From assembly GCA_049582805.1 (NCBI GenBank), contig JBAUUR010000018.1, positions 1-19,842 of the forward strand: 19,842 bases of DNA, written 5' to 3'. The DNA is from CAVXFS01 sp049582805. GTDB taxonomy: Bacteria; Pseudomonadota; Gammaproteobacteria; Burkholderiales; Gallionellaceae. Shown piece after piece: positions 12,134 to 19,842 of this stretch. The position numbers and the translations under genes were made by a program. The first letter of the stretch is position 1, and every line of letters begins with the position of its first letter. The notes under the pieces were generated by a model. The model was not told the DNA's origin. It saw only the letters and a program-made list of their open reading frames with translations, and did not search any database.

Positions 12134-12236
12134 ATCATCGATTGCATCGAATTACGTGAACCTGAAACCAAGCAACCATACCCGCGCAATTATGCAAAAA
12201 TCACTCGGCCGTAAAGATGGTATTACCCATCAAGCA

Positions 12237-13565
12237 TCAATGCAGGGTCTGATTGACCTTGGCCAAATCCTCTTCGCTCAGGGTTCCGACGGCAGCCATC
12301 AGGCGCAGCTGGCTGAGCAGGTAGTTGTATTCGGACTGATACAGGTCGCGGCGGGTCGCATACAACTGCTGCTGTGCATTCAGCACATCGAGGTTGGTGC
12401 GCACGCCGACTTCCTGCCCCAGCTTGCTCGCATCCAGCAGGCTCTCGCTGGACTTCAGCGCCTGTTGCAGCGCCTGCACCTGCGCCATGCCGTCAACCAC
12501 GCCGAGGTAGGCCTGGCGCGTCTGCAGGGCTGCGCTGCGGCGCGCATTTTCCAGCTCTTCCTTGGCGCGGTCCCGGTTGGCTACCGCTTCGCGCAATTTG
12601 GAATCGATGGCGCCGCCCTGATACAGCGGAAGATTCATCTGCACACCGATGGCAGAAGTCAGCATATCGATGCCCACGCCAAAGTTGCTTCCACTTTGCG
12701 CACTCCTGGAATAGTTGGCGACCAGGTCAACTGTCGGATAATAACCGCCCTTGTTGCGCGTGACTTCCTTTTCCGCCAGTTGGGCGCCGAGTTGCGCTTC
12801 GGCCAGCTGCAGGCTGTTCTGTTGCGCAGCCTCAACCCATTTTTCCGCGTCGGGCGGCTGCAACGGATCGAGTTTGAATTCCTCGCCCAGGTTTTGCAAT
12901 TCATCCGGCACTGCATTGATGAGCTGCTGCAATGTGCGTTTCTTGATTTCCAGATTGCTCCGTGCCGCGATTTCGTCGGAGTTGGTCAGGTCGTATCTCG
13001 CCTGCGCCTCATAGGTATCGGTGATGGTGGCCGTGCCCACCTCGAAATTGCGCTTGGCCTGCCCCAGTTGTTCGGTAATGGCGGACTTTTGCGCCCCGGA
13101 AAGTTCCACGCTGTCCTGCGCCATCAGCACATCAAAGTAAGCTTGCGCAACGCGCAGGATCAGGTCCTGTTGTGCAACCCGGAACCGGACCTCGGCTTGC
13201 GCCACCTGCAATTCCGCTTCGGTGTATGCCACCCAGTTCTGCTGGCGATATAACGGCTGCACCAGGTTCACGCCATAGCCATGGCTGTTATAGTTGTATG
13301 AACCGGAAGGAATTGGCAGCAGTCCGGCGCCGTAGCCGACGGACAGATGGTTATAGGACGAATTAGCATTCAGGCTCACGTTGGGCAGCAGCAGGGAACG
13401 GCCCTGTGGCAATTTTTCCTGATCCGCTTTCAGCGTGGCCGCCGCCGCCGCAATCACCGCATCCTGCGATTGCGCCGTATGGTAGATTCCAAGCAAATCC
13501 ACCGCACCCGCCGGAAACGCAACACTTGTCGCCAGGGCAAACAGGATAGGCTTGATGATTTTCAT
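12237..13565 (-). CDS. tolC: TolC-family outer-membrane efflux/type I secretion channel
   Basis: The 442-residue protein forms the trimeric outer-membrane and periplasmic tunnel used by tripartite pumps and type I secretion. A signal peptide covers residues 1-21 (ending FPAGA). Two repeated outer-membrane factor halves follow, each with long coiled-coil helices (about 95-215 and 310-435) and a beta strand region (GYGVNLVQPLY; GVQMNLPLYQGGAID). The TolC ending YLLSQLRLMAAVGTLSEEDL is present. Length is normal. It is transcribed from just beyond a palindromic operator at 13582-13599. Neighbouring waaA and the methyltransferase are the usual betaproteobacterial company of this tolC. Confidence 0.92.
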   Translation of the reverse strand: MKIIKPILFALATSVAFPAGAVDLLGIYHTAQSQDAVIAAAAATLKADQEKLPQGRSLLLPNVSLNANSSYNHLSVGYGAGLLPIPSGSYNYNSHGYGVNLVQPLYRQQNWVAYTEAELQVAQAEVRFRVAQQDLILRVAQAYFDVLMAQDSVELSGAQKSAITEQLGQAKRNFEVGTATITDTYEAQARYDLTNSDEIAARSNLEIKKRTLQQLINAVPDELQNLGEEFKLDPLQPPDAEKWVEAAQQNSLQLAEAQLGAQLAEKEVTRNKGGYYPTVDLVANYSRSAQSGSNFGVGIDMLTSAIGVQMNLPLYQGGAIDSKLREAVANRDRAKEELENARRSAALQTRQAYLGVVDGMAQVQALQQALKSSESLLDASKLGQEVGVRTNLDVLNAQQQLYATRRDLYQSEYNYLLSQLRLMAAVGTLSEEDLAKVNQTLH

Positions 13566-13581
13566 TTTATTTGCCGAAATA

Positions 13582-13599
13582 TATTAGCAATTGCTAATA
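13582..13599. promoter_or_regulatory. 18-bp perfect palindrome upstream of tolC, SlyA/MarR-type operator candidate
   Basis: TATTAGCAATTGCTAATA lies 17 bases upstream of the tolC ATG. The core TTAGCAATTGCTAA resembles the SlyA consensus TTAGCAAGCTAA, widened in the middle. On the minus strand it contains an extended -10 (TGC TAATAT), so a bound repressor would block tolC transcription. Regulation of efflux channels by MarR-type proteins is well established; the link to a specific regulator is inference. Confidence 0.55.
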
Positions 13600-13660
13600 C
13601 TAAACGCCAGAACAAATAATTTCAAGTTTAACCTTCAACCACAGAAAGTGGGATGCCGCA

Positions 13661-14311
13661 CTAAAAAATGAAACGTTCCGGCTGCAAGGCATTTTGCAAA
13701 GGGTTGACGCAGGTTTCGAACAACGTGACGCTCTCGAACCTTCCCGACTGATTCCGGCTGATCAGCCGCGCCTGCATCACCGGCGCATCGCCGACAATGG
13801 CGAACATGCGGCCCCCCAGATTCAGGCTGTTCTGGAAGACTTCAGGCAATATCGGCACGGAACCGGTCAGCACGATCACATCATAGGCACCTGCCCAGCC
13901 GCGCGCTGCATCGCCCAGTTCCAGCTTGACGTTTTCCATATGGTGAACAGCGAGGTTCTTTTCCGCGAATGCGAGCAGTTCGGGCAAGATTTCGACGCTG
14001 GTCACCTGCTCCGCAAGGTGTGCCAGCAAGGCAGCAAGGTAGCCGCTGCCAGTGCCGACTTCCAGCACGGCATCCCGGCGATTGACTTGCAGCGCCTGCA
14101 AAACGCGGGCTTCCATTTTGGGCTGCCACATGAAAGCGCCATGCCCCAGCGGAATTTCCATATCCACAAATGCCATCTCGCGCATGGCTGGCGGCACAAA
14201 CTGTTCACGCTTGACTTTTTTCAACAGATCCAGCACGTGCAAATCCAGCACATCCCAAGGCCGGATTTGTTGTTCCAACATGTTGAAGCGCACCTGTTCC
14301 AAGTTCTTCAT
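13661..14311 (-). CDS. pcm: Protein-L-isoaspartate O-methyltransferase-like protein
   Basis: The 216-residue protein has the class I methyltransferase fold of PCMT enzymes, with VLEVGTGSGY (82-91) binding S-adenosylmethionine and VTSVEILPEL giving the acidic ribose contact. Its start, EQVRFNMLEQQIRPWDVLD, is typical of a proteobacterial subgroup found beside tolC. The usual isoaspartate-site segment (GQTISQP-like) reads LGHGAFMWQPKMEARV here, so the conserved serine region is altered and the real substrate may differ. Length is normal. GGAGG abuts the ATG at 14311, which is unusually close. Confidence 0.85.
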   Translation of the reverse strand: MKNLEQVRFNMLEQQIRPWDVLDLHVLDLLKKVKREQFVPPAMREMAFVDMEIPLGHGAFMWQPKMEARVLQALQVNRRDAVLEVGTGSGYLAALLAHLAEQVTSVEILPELLAFAEKNLAVHHMENVKLELGDAARGWAGAYDVIVLTGSVPILPEVFQNSLNLGGRMFAIVGDAPVMQARLISRNQSGRFESVTLFETCVNPLQNALQPERFIF

Positions 14312-14470
14312 CCTCCACCGCTCCCGGCGTTGACATTAGATTCCGGACAGGCAGTATAACAAAGTGCGGCTTCCCCGCTCAATCTTAACTATTTGCTGAA
14401 GTGATTCCGTTAATGCGAACAGCCCCCGCTATTCACCGGCAAACTTGTCACACGCACAGATTATCAATTT

Positions 14471-15985
14471 TCAATGCGTGCCAACACTTAAAACATCATC
14501 CGCCTTCCACCCCCCGCCCAGTGCGACAAAAAGGGCGGTAGTATCCTGCAGGCGCTGGGCCTGGGCCTGCAGATAACCGAGCCTGGCTTGGTGATACTGG
14601 ATGTCTGCCGTAATCTCCTGCAGATAGTTGATCAATCCCGCCTGATAGTTTACCTGGGTGAGATGCAATGATTCTTCTGACGCTGACACGGATTGGGATG
14701 CGGCCTGCATGCTTTCCGCATCATGCTCCAAGGCCCTCACGGTATCTGCCACTTGGGCAAAAGCCCCAAGTACGGTCTGTCGATAGAGGGCCAGACTTTG
14801 CTTATATGCGTCAATCGCTGCCTGTTTCTTGGCAGACAGGGTGCCGCCATTAAACAGGGGTGCGGCAACATCTGCCCCCAAACTCCAGAAACTGGCATTG
14901 CTGCCGAAAAGCCCGCTCATTGATGTGGCGTTCTGTCCAAAGGATCCATTCAAGGTAAAATTCGGGAACAGTGCCGCTGAGGCAACCCCTATGTTCGCGC
15001 TTGCGCCATGCAGTTGCGCCTCGGCGGCAAGAATGTCCGGGCGCTGGCGTACCAATTCCGAGGGCAGCGACAGCGGCAGTTCACCGGGCAGGAACAACTC
15101 TGAAAATGAAACTTGCGCAGGCGTCCACTCTGCCGGAGCATGGCCTGCCAGAGTGGCGAGCAGGTGCTCTGACTGACTGAGCCTTTGCCGCAGCGGCGGC
15201 AGAGTGGCTTCGAGGGAAGCCAGCTGACTGCGCAGGTTGAGCACAGTCTCATAGGACACCGTACCGGCTTGAACCTGCTTCTCGGTTATGGCGATCTGTT
15301 CCTTCTGCAACGCAATCAACTCTTCGGTGTATTTTATTTCGTCCTGATAGGCGGCCATCGCAATGGCGGTATTGACGATGTTCCCCGACAAAGCAAGGTA
15401 GGCACCCAAAACCGTGGAGCGTTGCAGATCAACCTGGGACTGGAGATTCTCGACGGTGCGCCGTTCCCCGCCAAATATATCGAGCGAGTAACTGACGGAT
15501 GCTGAAAGTGTGAGCAGATTGAAAACGCTGCTGGGAGCGGAGCTGCCGATGCTTGCCGGGGAATTTCTTTGTCTTGAGGCACCTAAACCGGCATTGATCT
15601 GCGGGTAGAAAATCCCGTAACCTGCCTGCAGGTTATCGTTGCTTTGACGCAGGCTCGCCTGGGCTGCCTCCAAACCGGGGTTGTTGGCGAGTCCTTCTGC
15701 AACAACAGCATCGAGCTGTTTTGAATTGAACAAGTTCCACCAGTTGGCAACCGGTCCGATGCCCTCCTTGAATCGCTGCGTTTGACCGTCTACCGGAACA
15801 GTTTCTGCAGGATCCTGCCCGTGATTGTAATGATCGATTGACGGTGCCGCCGGGCGAACAAAATCCGGTCCTGCAGTACAACCGGAAAACAGCAGCAGCG
15901 AAATCACGCACAGGATCCACGCGCTTGTGCCATTGCACTTTCCTGGCCGCAGGCGAAGGCTCACGATGCTTTCATTCTGAACCAT
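14471..15985 (-). CDS. Outer-membrane efflux lipoprotein (OprM/NodT family)
   Basis: The 504-residue outer-membrane channel has a lipoprotein signal: a hydrophobic core AWILCVISLLLFSG and lipobox cysteine 36, then the family's GPDFVRPAAP start. Two outer-membrane factor repeats follow (about 80-270 and 300-495), including SVSYSLDIFGGERRTVENLQ, LPSELVRQRPDILAAEAQLH, and the ending TTALFVALGGGW. It abuts the adaptor gene (TAG immediately followed by ATG), so it is the dedicated exit duct of the four-gene exporter. The 22 residues before the hydrophobic core are longer than usual; a later start is possible. Confidence 0.92.
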   Translation of the reverse strand: MVQNESIVSLRLRPGKCNGTSAWILCVISLLLFSGCTAGPDFVRPAAPSIDHYNHGQDPAETVPVDGQTQRFKEGIGPVANWWNLFNSKQLDAVVAEGLANNPGLEAAQASLRQSNDNLQAGYGIFYPQINAGLGASRQRNSPASIGSSAPSSVFNLLTLSASVSYSLDIFGGERRTVENLQSQVDLQRSTVLGAYLALSGNIVNTAIAMAAYQDEIKYTEELIALQKEQIAITEKQVQAGTVSYETVLNLRSQLASLEATLPPLRQRLSQSEHLLATLAGHAPAEWTPAQVSFSELFLPGELPLSLPSELVRQRPDILAAEAQLHGASANIGVASAALFPNFTLNGSFGQNATSMSGLFGSNASFWSLGADVAAPLFNGGTLSAKKQAAIDAYKQSLALYRQTVLGAFAQVADTVRALEHDAESMQAASQSVSASEESLHLTQVNYQAGLINYLQEITADIQYHQARLGYLQAQAQRLQDTTALFVALGGGWKADDVLSVGTH

Positions 15986-16957
15986 CTATTCATCCCCGAT
16001 GTAAACATCCACCAGTTGACCCGGGTAAAGCGAAATATCCTTTGGCTGCACGAATCTGAAAATGACCGGCAAAACCCGCACGTCCACCCTTTCGGTTCTT
16101 TGATTCGACAATTCGATTTTCGGCGAAACATAAGGCTGCGCCCTGACATATTCGAGTGGAATAGTGATATTTGTACCCCTGATAAACATTCTCGCCCGCA
16201 TTTTCGCAGGCTGCGGAAGCCTGGAAATGAGTATTTCGTCTATATAACACCTGACGCCGATGTAGTTTTGCAAGTTCCCCATCACTATGGGCGGGAGGGC
16301 CTCCCCGGTATAGCTGTCATAAGAACCCAGGGAAGAGATATAGCTGCCGACAGCCGTATTGATCGACAGCGCCGCGCCGTCGGACGGAGCCTTGATCAGA
16401 TACTTTGACAGCAGCACGTTTGAGGCCTGATAAGCCTTCAAAGCTGCCTCATACTGTTTCTGGGCGACATCCACATTCGCTTTCGCTACTTCAACGGCAT
16501 TTTGTGCGGTATCCAGAACATCCTTGCTCACAGATTTTGGGTCCAGATCATAGGATTTTTTCTGCTTGTCCAGCGTATCCTGCAAACTTTTCAGGTTTGC
16601 CTTGGCGAGGCCGATCTGTTCCCTGGCAGATTCAGCCTGGGCTTTCTGTTGCTCGGCGGTCGCACGTTGCACGGAATCGTCCAGCATAAGCAGCGGTATC
16701 CCGGCTTTCACATGTTGCCCTTCCGCAACGAGGATCCGGGTGACAGTCCCTGGAACTTCAGGATAAATGTTGATATTTTCGCCGCTCGTCTGGTAGCTCT
16801 CGATGATTCCGTTGGCGTAGATTCCCTTTTCATACGGATTCGAGGCCGGCTTGAAAGCCGGGGGCAGCGGCTTTTGTTTGATACTGAATATATAGGCGCT
16901 AACGAACCCGGCCAGAATTCCTATGATTGCAAGCGCAAATAGCAGCTTATTTCTCAT
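15986..16957 (-). CDS. HlyD/MacA-type periplasmic adaptor protein
   Basis: The 323-residue adaptor links an inner-membrane ABC pump to an outer-membrane channel. It has one N-terminal membrane anchor (LLFALAIIGILAGFVSAYIF), a lipoyl-like half IYPEVPGTVTRILVAEGQHV, a long coiled-coil hairpin rich in A, K, E and Q (about 92-185), and YLIKAPSDGAALSINTAVGS returning to the second lipoyl half, then a beta-barrel. ATG 16957 is favoured over 16975 because AAGGGGGA lies about seven bases upstream. It overlaps the ATPase gene by 11 bases. The form is closest to DevB/MacA-type adaptors; substrate unknown. Confidence 0.9.
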   Translation of the reverse strand: MRNKLLFALAIIGILAGFVSAYIFSIKQKPLPPAFKPASNPYEKGIYANGIIESYQTSGENINIYPEVPGTVTRILVAEGQHVKAGIPLLMLDDSVQRATAEQQKAQAESAREQIGLAKANLKSLQDTLDKQKKSYDLDPKSVSKDVLDTAQNAVEVAKANVDVAQKQYEAALKAYQASNVLLSKYLIKAPSDGAALSINTAVGSYISSLGSYDSYTGEALPPIVMGNLQNYIGVRCYIDEILISRLPQPAKMRARMFIRGTNITIPLEYVRAQPYVSPKIELSNQRTERVDVRVLPVIFRFVQPKDISLYPGQLVDVYIGDE

Positions 16958-17651
16958 TGAATTCCCCCTTTTCAACTCCGGTTATCCTGCCATCTTCCAT
17001 TTTCAATATCCGATCCGCATACTCATATATTCTGGCGTCATGCGTGACAATGATGATGCATCGCTTTTCATTCAGAATATTTTCCTTTACAAACGCCACG
17101 ATTTTTCTACCCGTATCTCCGTCCAGAGATGCCGTCGGCTCATCAAATATCAGAAGATCCGGGCGACTGGAGATTGCCCTTGCAATCGCGACTCGCTGTT
17201 GTTCGCCGCCGCTCAATTTGACCGGCGGCAGTTCTGCTCTGTCTTTGAGTCCGACAATCTCCAGATTTTGCATGGCGATATTCAGGGCCTCATCCCAATC
17301 GACCTTCTTCAAAATCAGCGGGATCGCCACATTTTCCACCGTGGTCAGACGGGGAAAGAGGTGGTAGTCCTGAAATACGAAGCCAATCTTGTTCAACCTG
17401 AATTCGGCGATTTCATCATTGGTCAGGTTCCAGATATCCTTTTCCTCAACCGTTACGGTTCCCGAGTTAGGCCTGAGAATTCCGGAAATCATGCTGAGCA
17501 ACGTTGTCTTGCCGCTTCCGGAGGGGCCGACGATGTAAAGCATTTCCCCTAAAAAAGCATCAAAACTCACGTCCCTCACCGCCATGGTTTTTGCGTCCCC
17601 CTCGCCAAACCACTTGGCGAGGCTGCTTGCCCTGACTGCCAGATTCGCCAC
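16947..17651 (-). CDS. ABC exporter ATPase (LolD/MacB/DevA type)
   Basis: The 234-residue cytoplasmic ATPase has Walker A GPSGSGKTT (42-50), Q-loop VFQDYHLFP, signature LSGGEQQR (146-153), Walker B LLIFDEP (166-172), D-loop SLDG and switch histidine in IIVTHD (H204). All catalytic residues are present. This subfamily powers FtsX-type permeases by mechanotransmission rather than moving substrate through the membrane. It lies one base after the permease stop and overlaps the adaptor start, all in one operon. Confidence 0.94.
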   Translation of the reverse strand: MANLAVRASSLAKWFGEGDAKTMAVRDVSFDAFLGEMLYIVGPSGSGKTTLLSMISGILRPNSGTVTVEEKDIWNLTNDEIAEFRLNKIGFVFQDYHLFPRLTTVENVAIPLILKKVDWDEALNIAMQNLEIVGLKDRAELPPVKLSGGEQQRVAIARAISSRPDLLIFDEPTASLDGDTGRKIVAFVKENILNEKRCIIIVTHDARIYEYADRILKMEDGRITGVEKGEFNEK

Positions 17652-17652
17652 G

Positions 17653-18789
17653 TCAGCTCCTGAAGATGTCGAACGGTTCTATCTTGACCACTTTCCTGAT
17701 GCCGACATAGCTTGAAATTCCCGCTATGATGAGCACCATGACGAAAGCAATTCCAAGATTCGCATAGGCTATCTGCGCTGCATAATCCGGCAACCTGAGT
17801 CTTGCGGCCATTATGATTGCCGCAGCCAGGCCAACCCCGAGGCCATAGCCGATAAACGCGGTAATCGTTGCCTGAAACAGTATCATGGATACAAGTTCGC
17901 TCCCTTTTGCGCCGATCGCTTTCAGTGCCCCGAATTTCTCGAGATTTTCGAGTATGAAGGTATAAAAGGTCTGTCCGGATATGGATAATCCGACAATAAA
18001 GCTGATGAGGGTCATGATCAGGACATTGATGCCCATGCCGGTCTGATATTTATAGAAATCCGAAATCTTCTGAACGAATTCATCATCGGTGAGTGCTTGA
18101 TAACCCAATTTCTGCACCTCCTGCTTGATGAAAGGAATGTCACTGCTGCTTTTCGGTTCAACCAGGATATAGGAGGTCGTGAATCGGGTTGACGGGATGT
18201 AGGTAATTGCCCTGTTGTAGGTCGTGTACAGTGTGGGAATCCCGAACAGGCCGGAAGAGGTGACTTTTGCCAAACCGACGACGACCCCGCGATTATCATT
18301 GATTTCAAATTCGGTGCCGATTTTCGGATTTTCGAGTTTTTTGAATTCGGCATCCTGCACGACGATAAAGCCGTTTTCCGCATAGATATCCTCGATTTTC
18401 CCTGCGATGAGTTGGGGCCTGCCAAATAGAGTGGAATCATCCAGCCCAATTACCGTCACGGCTTGATAGGTGCCACTTTTAAGTTTCACCAGCGCCGAGC
18501 CTGAATAAAGGGGTACCGCGTATTTGACGCCGTTTATGCTTCTGACAGCGTCCTGCACGTAATCCGGCATCGGAATGCTGCTGAGGGCGTTATTCACCGC
18601 CGGATCCATTACCCACATTTTTGCGCCTATGTTGCTGATGGTGGAGGATGATCTTGCCAGAATTCCGGCAAACATGGATGTCATCATGGTCATCAAAAAG
18701 ACGGCAAAGGTAATCCCGACAAGCAAAGCAGCGAACTTTCCCTTGTCATTCACAAGCAGTTTGAAAGCGATTTTCAGGATTCCCTTCAT
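17653..18789 (-). CDS. ABC transporter permease, FtsX/DevC type
   Basis: The 378-residue inner-membrane protein has the MacB/FtsX layout. A first membrane segment lies near residues 18-40 (ALLVGITFAVFLMTMMTSMF), followed by a periplasmic domain of about 200 residues, then three more segments near 255-280, 300-330 and 345-365, with FGALKAIGAKGSEL as the cytoplasmic coupling loop. Closest in form to DevC of DevBCA exporters, which send glycolipids or other substrates out through a TolC-like channel. It is the first gene of the operon; AGGGAAGGG precedes ATG 18789. Substrate is not evident. Confidence 0.92.
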   Translation of the reverse strand: MKGILKIAFKLLVNDKGKFAALLVGITFAVFLMTMMTSMFAGILARSSSTISNIGAKMWVMDPAVNNALSSIPMPDYVQDAVRSINGVKYAVPLYSGSALVKLKSGTYQAVTVIGLDDSTLFGRPQLIAGKIEDIYAENGFIVVQDAEFKKLENPKIGTEFEINDNRGVVVGLAKVTSSGLFGIPTLYTTYNRAITYIPSTRFTTSYILVEPKSSSDIPFIKQEVQKLGYQALTDDEFVQKISDFYKYQTGMGINVLIMTLISFIVGLSISGQTFYTFILENLEKFGALKAIGAKGSELVSMILFQATITAFIGYGLGVGLAAAIIMAARLRLPDYAAQIAYANLGIAFVMVLIIAGISSYVGIRKVVKIEPFDIFRS

Positions 18790-19060
18790 TGCCCTTCCCT
18801 CTTGACATCAAATCAAATATTGGATTCCTGTCTTGTCTGATGGAAAAAGGCGAATCAAGGGGAAGTTGTGCACCTCAAGTCGGACACAACTACTGCACTT
18901 TTTTCCGCTATCAACCCAGACGATTGATCCCCTCTGAAGCAATTCACTTTAAAGAGACGCTACCTTCTCCCTCAAAAGTATCATCAGCCTGACCTTCGTC
19001 AGCCTACTCTCATCTATGACAGATTCAAGGTATCCAGCAATGCGCGCATCGCGCTGTTGA

Positions 19061-19576
19061 TTACTGCCCTGAAGGCAAGGAAGGCGGAGGGGGTGGATTA
19101 TAATAGGGTGAGGTGGGCGGCGCCGGCGGTTGCGAGTAAATTACCCGGGGCTGGTACAGAGACGCACGGGGAAGCTGGTTCCCCTTGGCATACATGCATT
19201 GCTCATACGCTATATCGTAGCGGCGCTGCGCCTCATGTCCACTGTATCGCGCCTGATTCGAGCCGATTGCCGCACCAGTCAGCATCCCGAAGGCGGCACC
19301 CGACCCGGCGCCTTCGTGCCCCCCTGCAAGCGCACCGGCAGCCGCTCCTATGGCGGTGCCGACCGCAGCACTTTTCACTGCGCTGTCAATTGCAGCCTGA
19401 TTGGGCGACATGCCGATGGACTGTTGCGCAAATTGCCTGCACTCCCGTTCCTCGGCAACGAACAGCTCGAATGGCTTGCCCGGCGCAGGCATCACCGCCA
19501 CACTCGGGCCATTCGGAATGGTCGCGCATCCTGCAAGTATTCCGATACAAGTTACTGCAATTATCGAACGCCGCAT
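19061..19576 (-). CDS. Glycine-zipper lipoprotein
   Basis: The 171-residue envelope protein has a lipoprotein signal (IIAVTCIGILAGC, lipid-attached Cys17). A mature part with conserved CRQFAQQSIG is followed by a glycine-zipper hairpin (about 70-110, VGTAIGAAAGALAGG then GAAFGMLTGAAIG), a YEQCMYAKGN segment, and a proline/tyrosine-rich tail ending PPPPPSLPSG. Glycine-zipper proteins of this YMGG-like class sit in the outer membrane; their role is poorly known. It is not clearly in the exporter operon: 271 bases with no gene lie downstream before the permease start. Confidence 0.88.
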   Translation of the reverse strand: MRRSIIAVTCIGILAGCATIPNGPSVAVMPAPGKPFELFVAEERECRQFAQQSIGMSPNQAAIDSAVKSAAVGTAIGAAAGALAGGHEGAGSGAAFGMLTGAAIGSNQARYSGHEAQRRYDIAYEQCMYAKGNQLPRASLYQPRVIYSQPPAPPTSPYYNPPPPPSLPSGQ

Positions 19577-19680
19577 GGCTGTTCTCCTTCAGTTTGTGAA
19601 CACAAAAAACGGTAACCAAAATCCCATATCGAACACGTCAAATATATCTCAAGCCTGAGTCGCTATGTATATTTCCAAAC

Positions 19681-19842
19681 CTAACGTGCCGGCGCATTGT
19701 TCGGATCACTCGGCAAGTTTGCAGGTGGCGTAGCCGGGACGGTTTGCCACCCACTCGGGCATGAAGAGACATACGGGTAATAAGCATTGGCGGCGGCACA
19801 GAAATACCAGTACTGCACCGCCGGAGCTTCAACATTCGGCGC
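19681..19842 (-). CDS. C-terminal end of an uncharacterised protein, cut by the window edge
   Basis: A frame open from the window edge gives 53 residues before TAG at 19681-19683. The region has two cysteines and many aromatics, YWYFCAAANAYYPYVSSCPS then GWQTVPATPPANLP, which resembles a small Cys/Tyr motif seen at the ends of some secreted or outer-membrane proteins. I cannot name the family. It is upstream of the glycine-zipper gene on the same strand, 104 bases away. The start lies outside the window. Confidence 0.6.
   Translation of the reverse strand, partial: APNVEAPAVQYWYFCAAANAYYPYVSSCPSGWQTVPATPPANLPSDPNNAPAR

Overview
The window looks like chromosomal DNA from a betaproteobacterium, probably in or near the Nitrosomonadales. 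This rests on protein style, moderately high GC, the waaC-waaA / tolC / isoaspartyl-methyltransferase-like neighbourhood, the EPS-type MarR plus RfaH pair, and the short palindromic repeats. It is an inference, not a taxonomic placement. I saw no rRNA, tRNA or CRISPR array.

Region 1 (1-3200) is a scrap-heap of accessory DNA. On the minus strand lies an intact polysaccharide-export permease (wzm). Its ATPase partner wzt is cut off after 35 codons and runs in frame into the tail of a HigB-type toxin and then a HigA-type antitoxin. HigA is itself broken at a GTTAGGT heptamer beside a structured, group II intron-like sequence. On the other side of wzm lies a ruined vapC. It is interrupted by a 502-bp segment (1682-2183) holding an intact hicAB toxin-antitoxin pair followed by a 64-nt attC-type site. 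Removing that segment at the G|TT crossover rejoins the vapC halves in the same frame. I read this as an integron gene cassette inserted at a secondary genomic site, and it is the most interesting item here. vapB remains intact.

Region 2 (3200-9170, all minus strand) makes and regulates a surface polysaccharide. It holds rfbBDAC (dTDP-L-rhamnose synthesis), cysC (PAPS synthesis), a small-protein/nucleotidyltransferase pair that may be a toxin-antitoxin module, an EPS-type MarR regulator, and an RfaH/NusG-like antiterminator. A 51-bp perfect inverted repeat made of two identical 12-bp palindromes begins at the MarR start codon.

Region 3 (9170-14350) has a gene-free stretch of hairpins and repeats, then waaC-waaA (LPS inner core) on the plus strand. 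These converge on tolC (outer-membrane channel) and a protein-L-isoaspartate methyltransferase-like gene on the minus strand. tolC has an 18-bp perfect palindrome of SlyA/MarR type just upstream.

Region 4 (14470-19842, minus strand) is a four-gene export operon: FtsX/DevC-type permease, LolD/DevA-type ATPase, HlyD-type adaptor and OprM/NodT-type outer-membrane lipoprotein. A glycine-zipper lipoprotein and the 3' end of one more gene follow.

Two families of interspersed inverted repeats each occur twice (2960-3051 with 5687-5752; 3127-3187 with 12070-12133). A third C/G-rich repeat occurs twice between 9271 and 9691.
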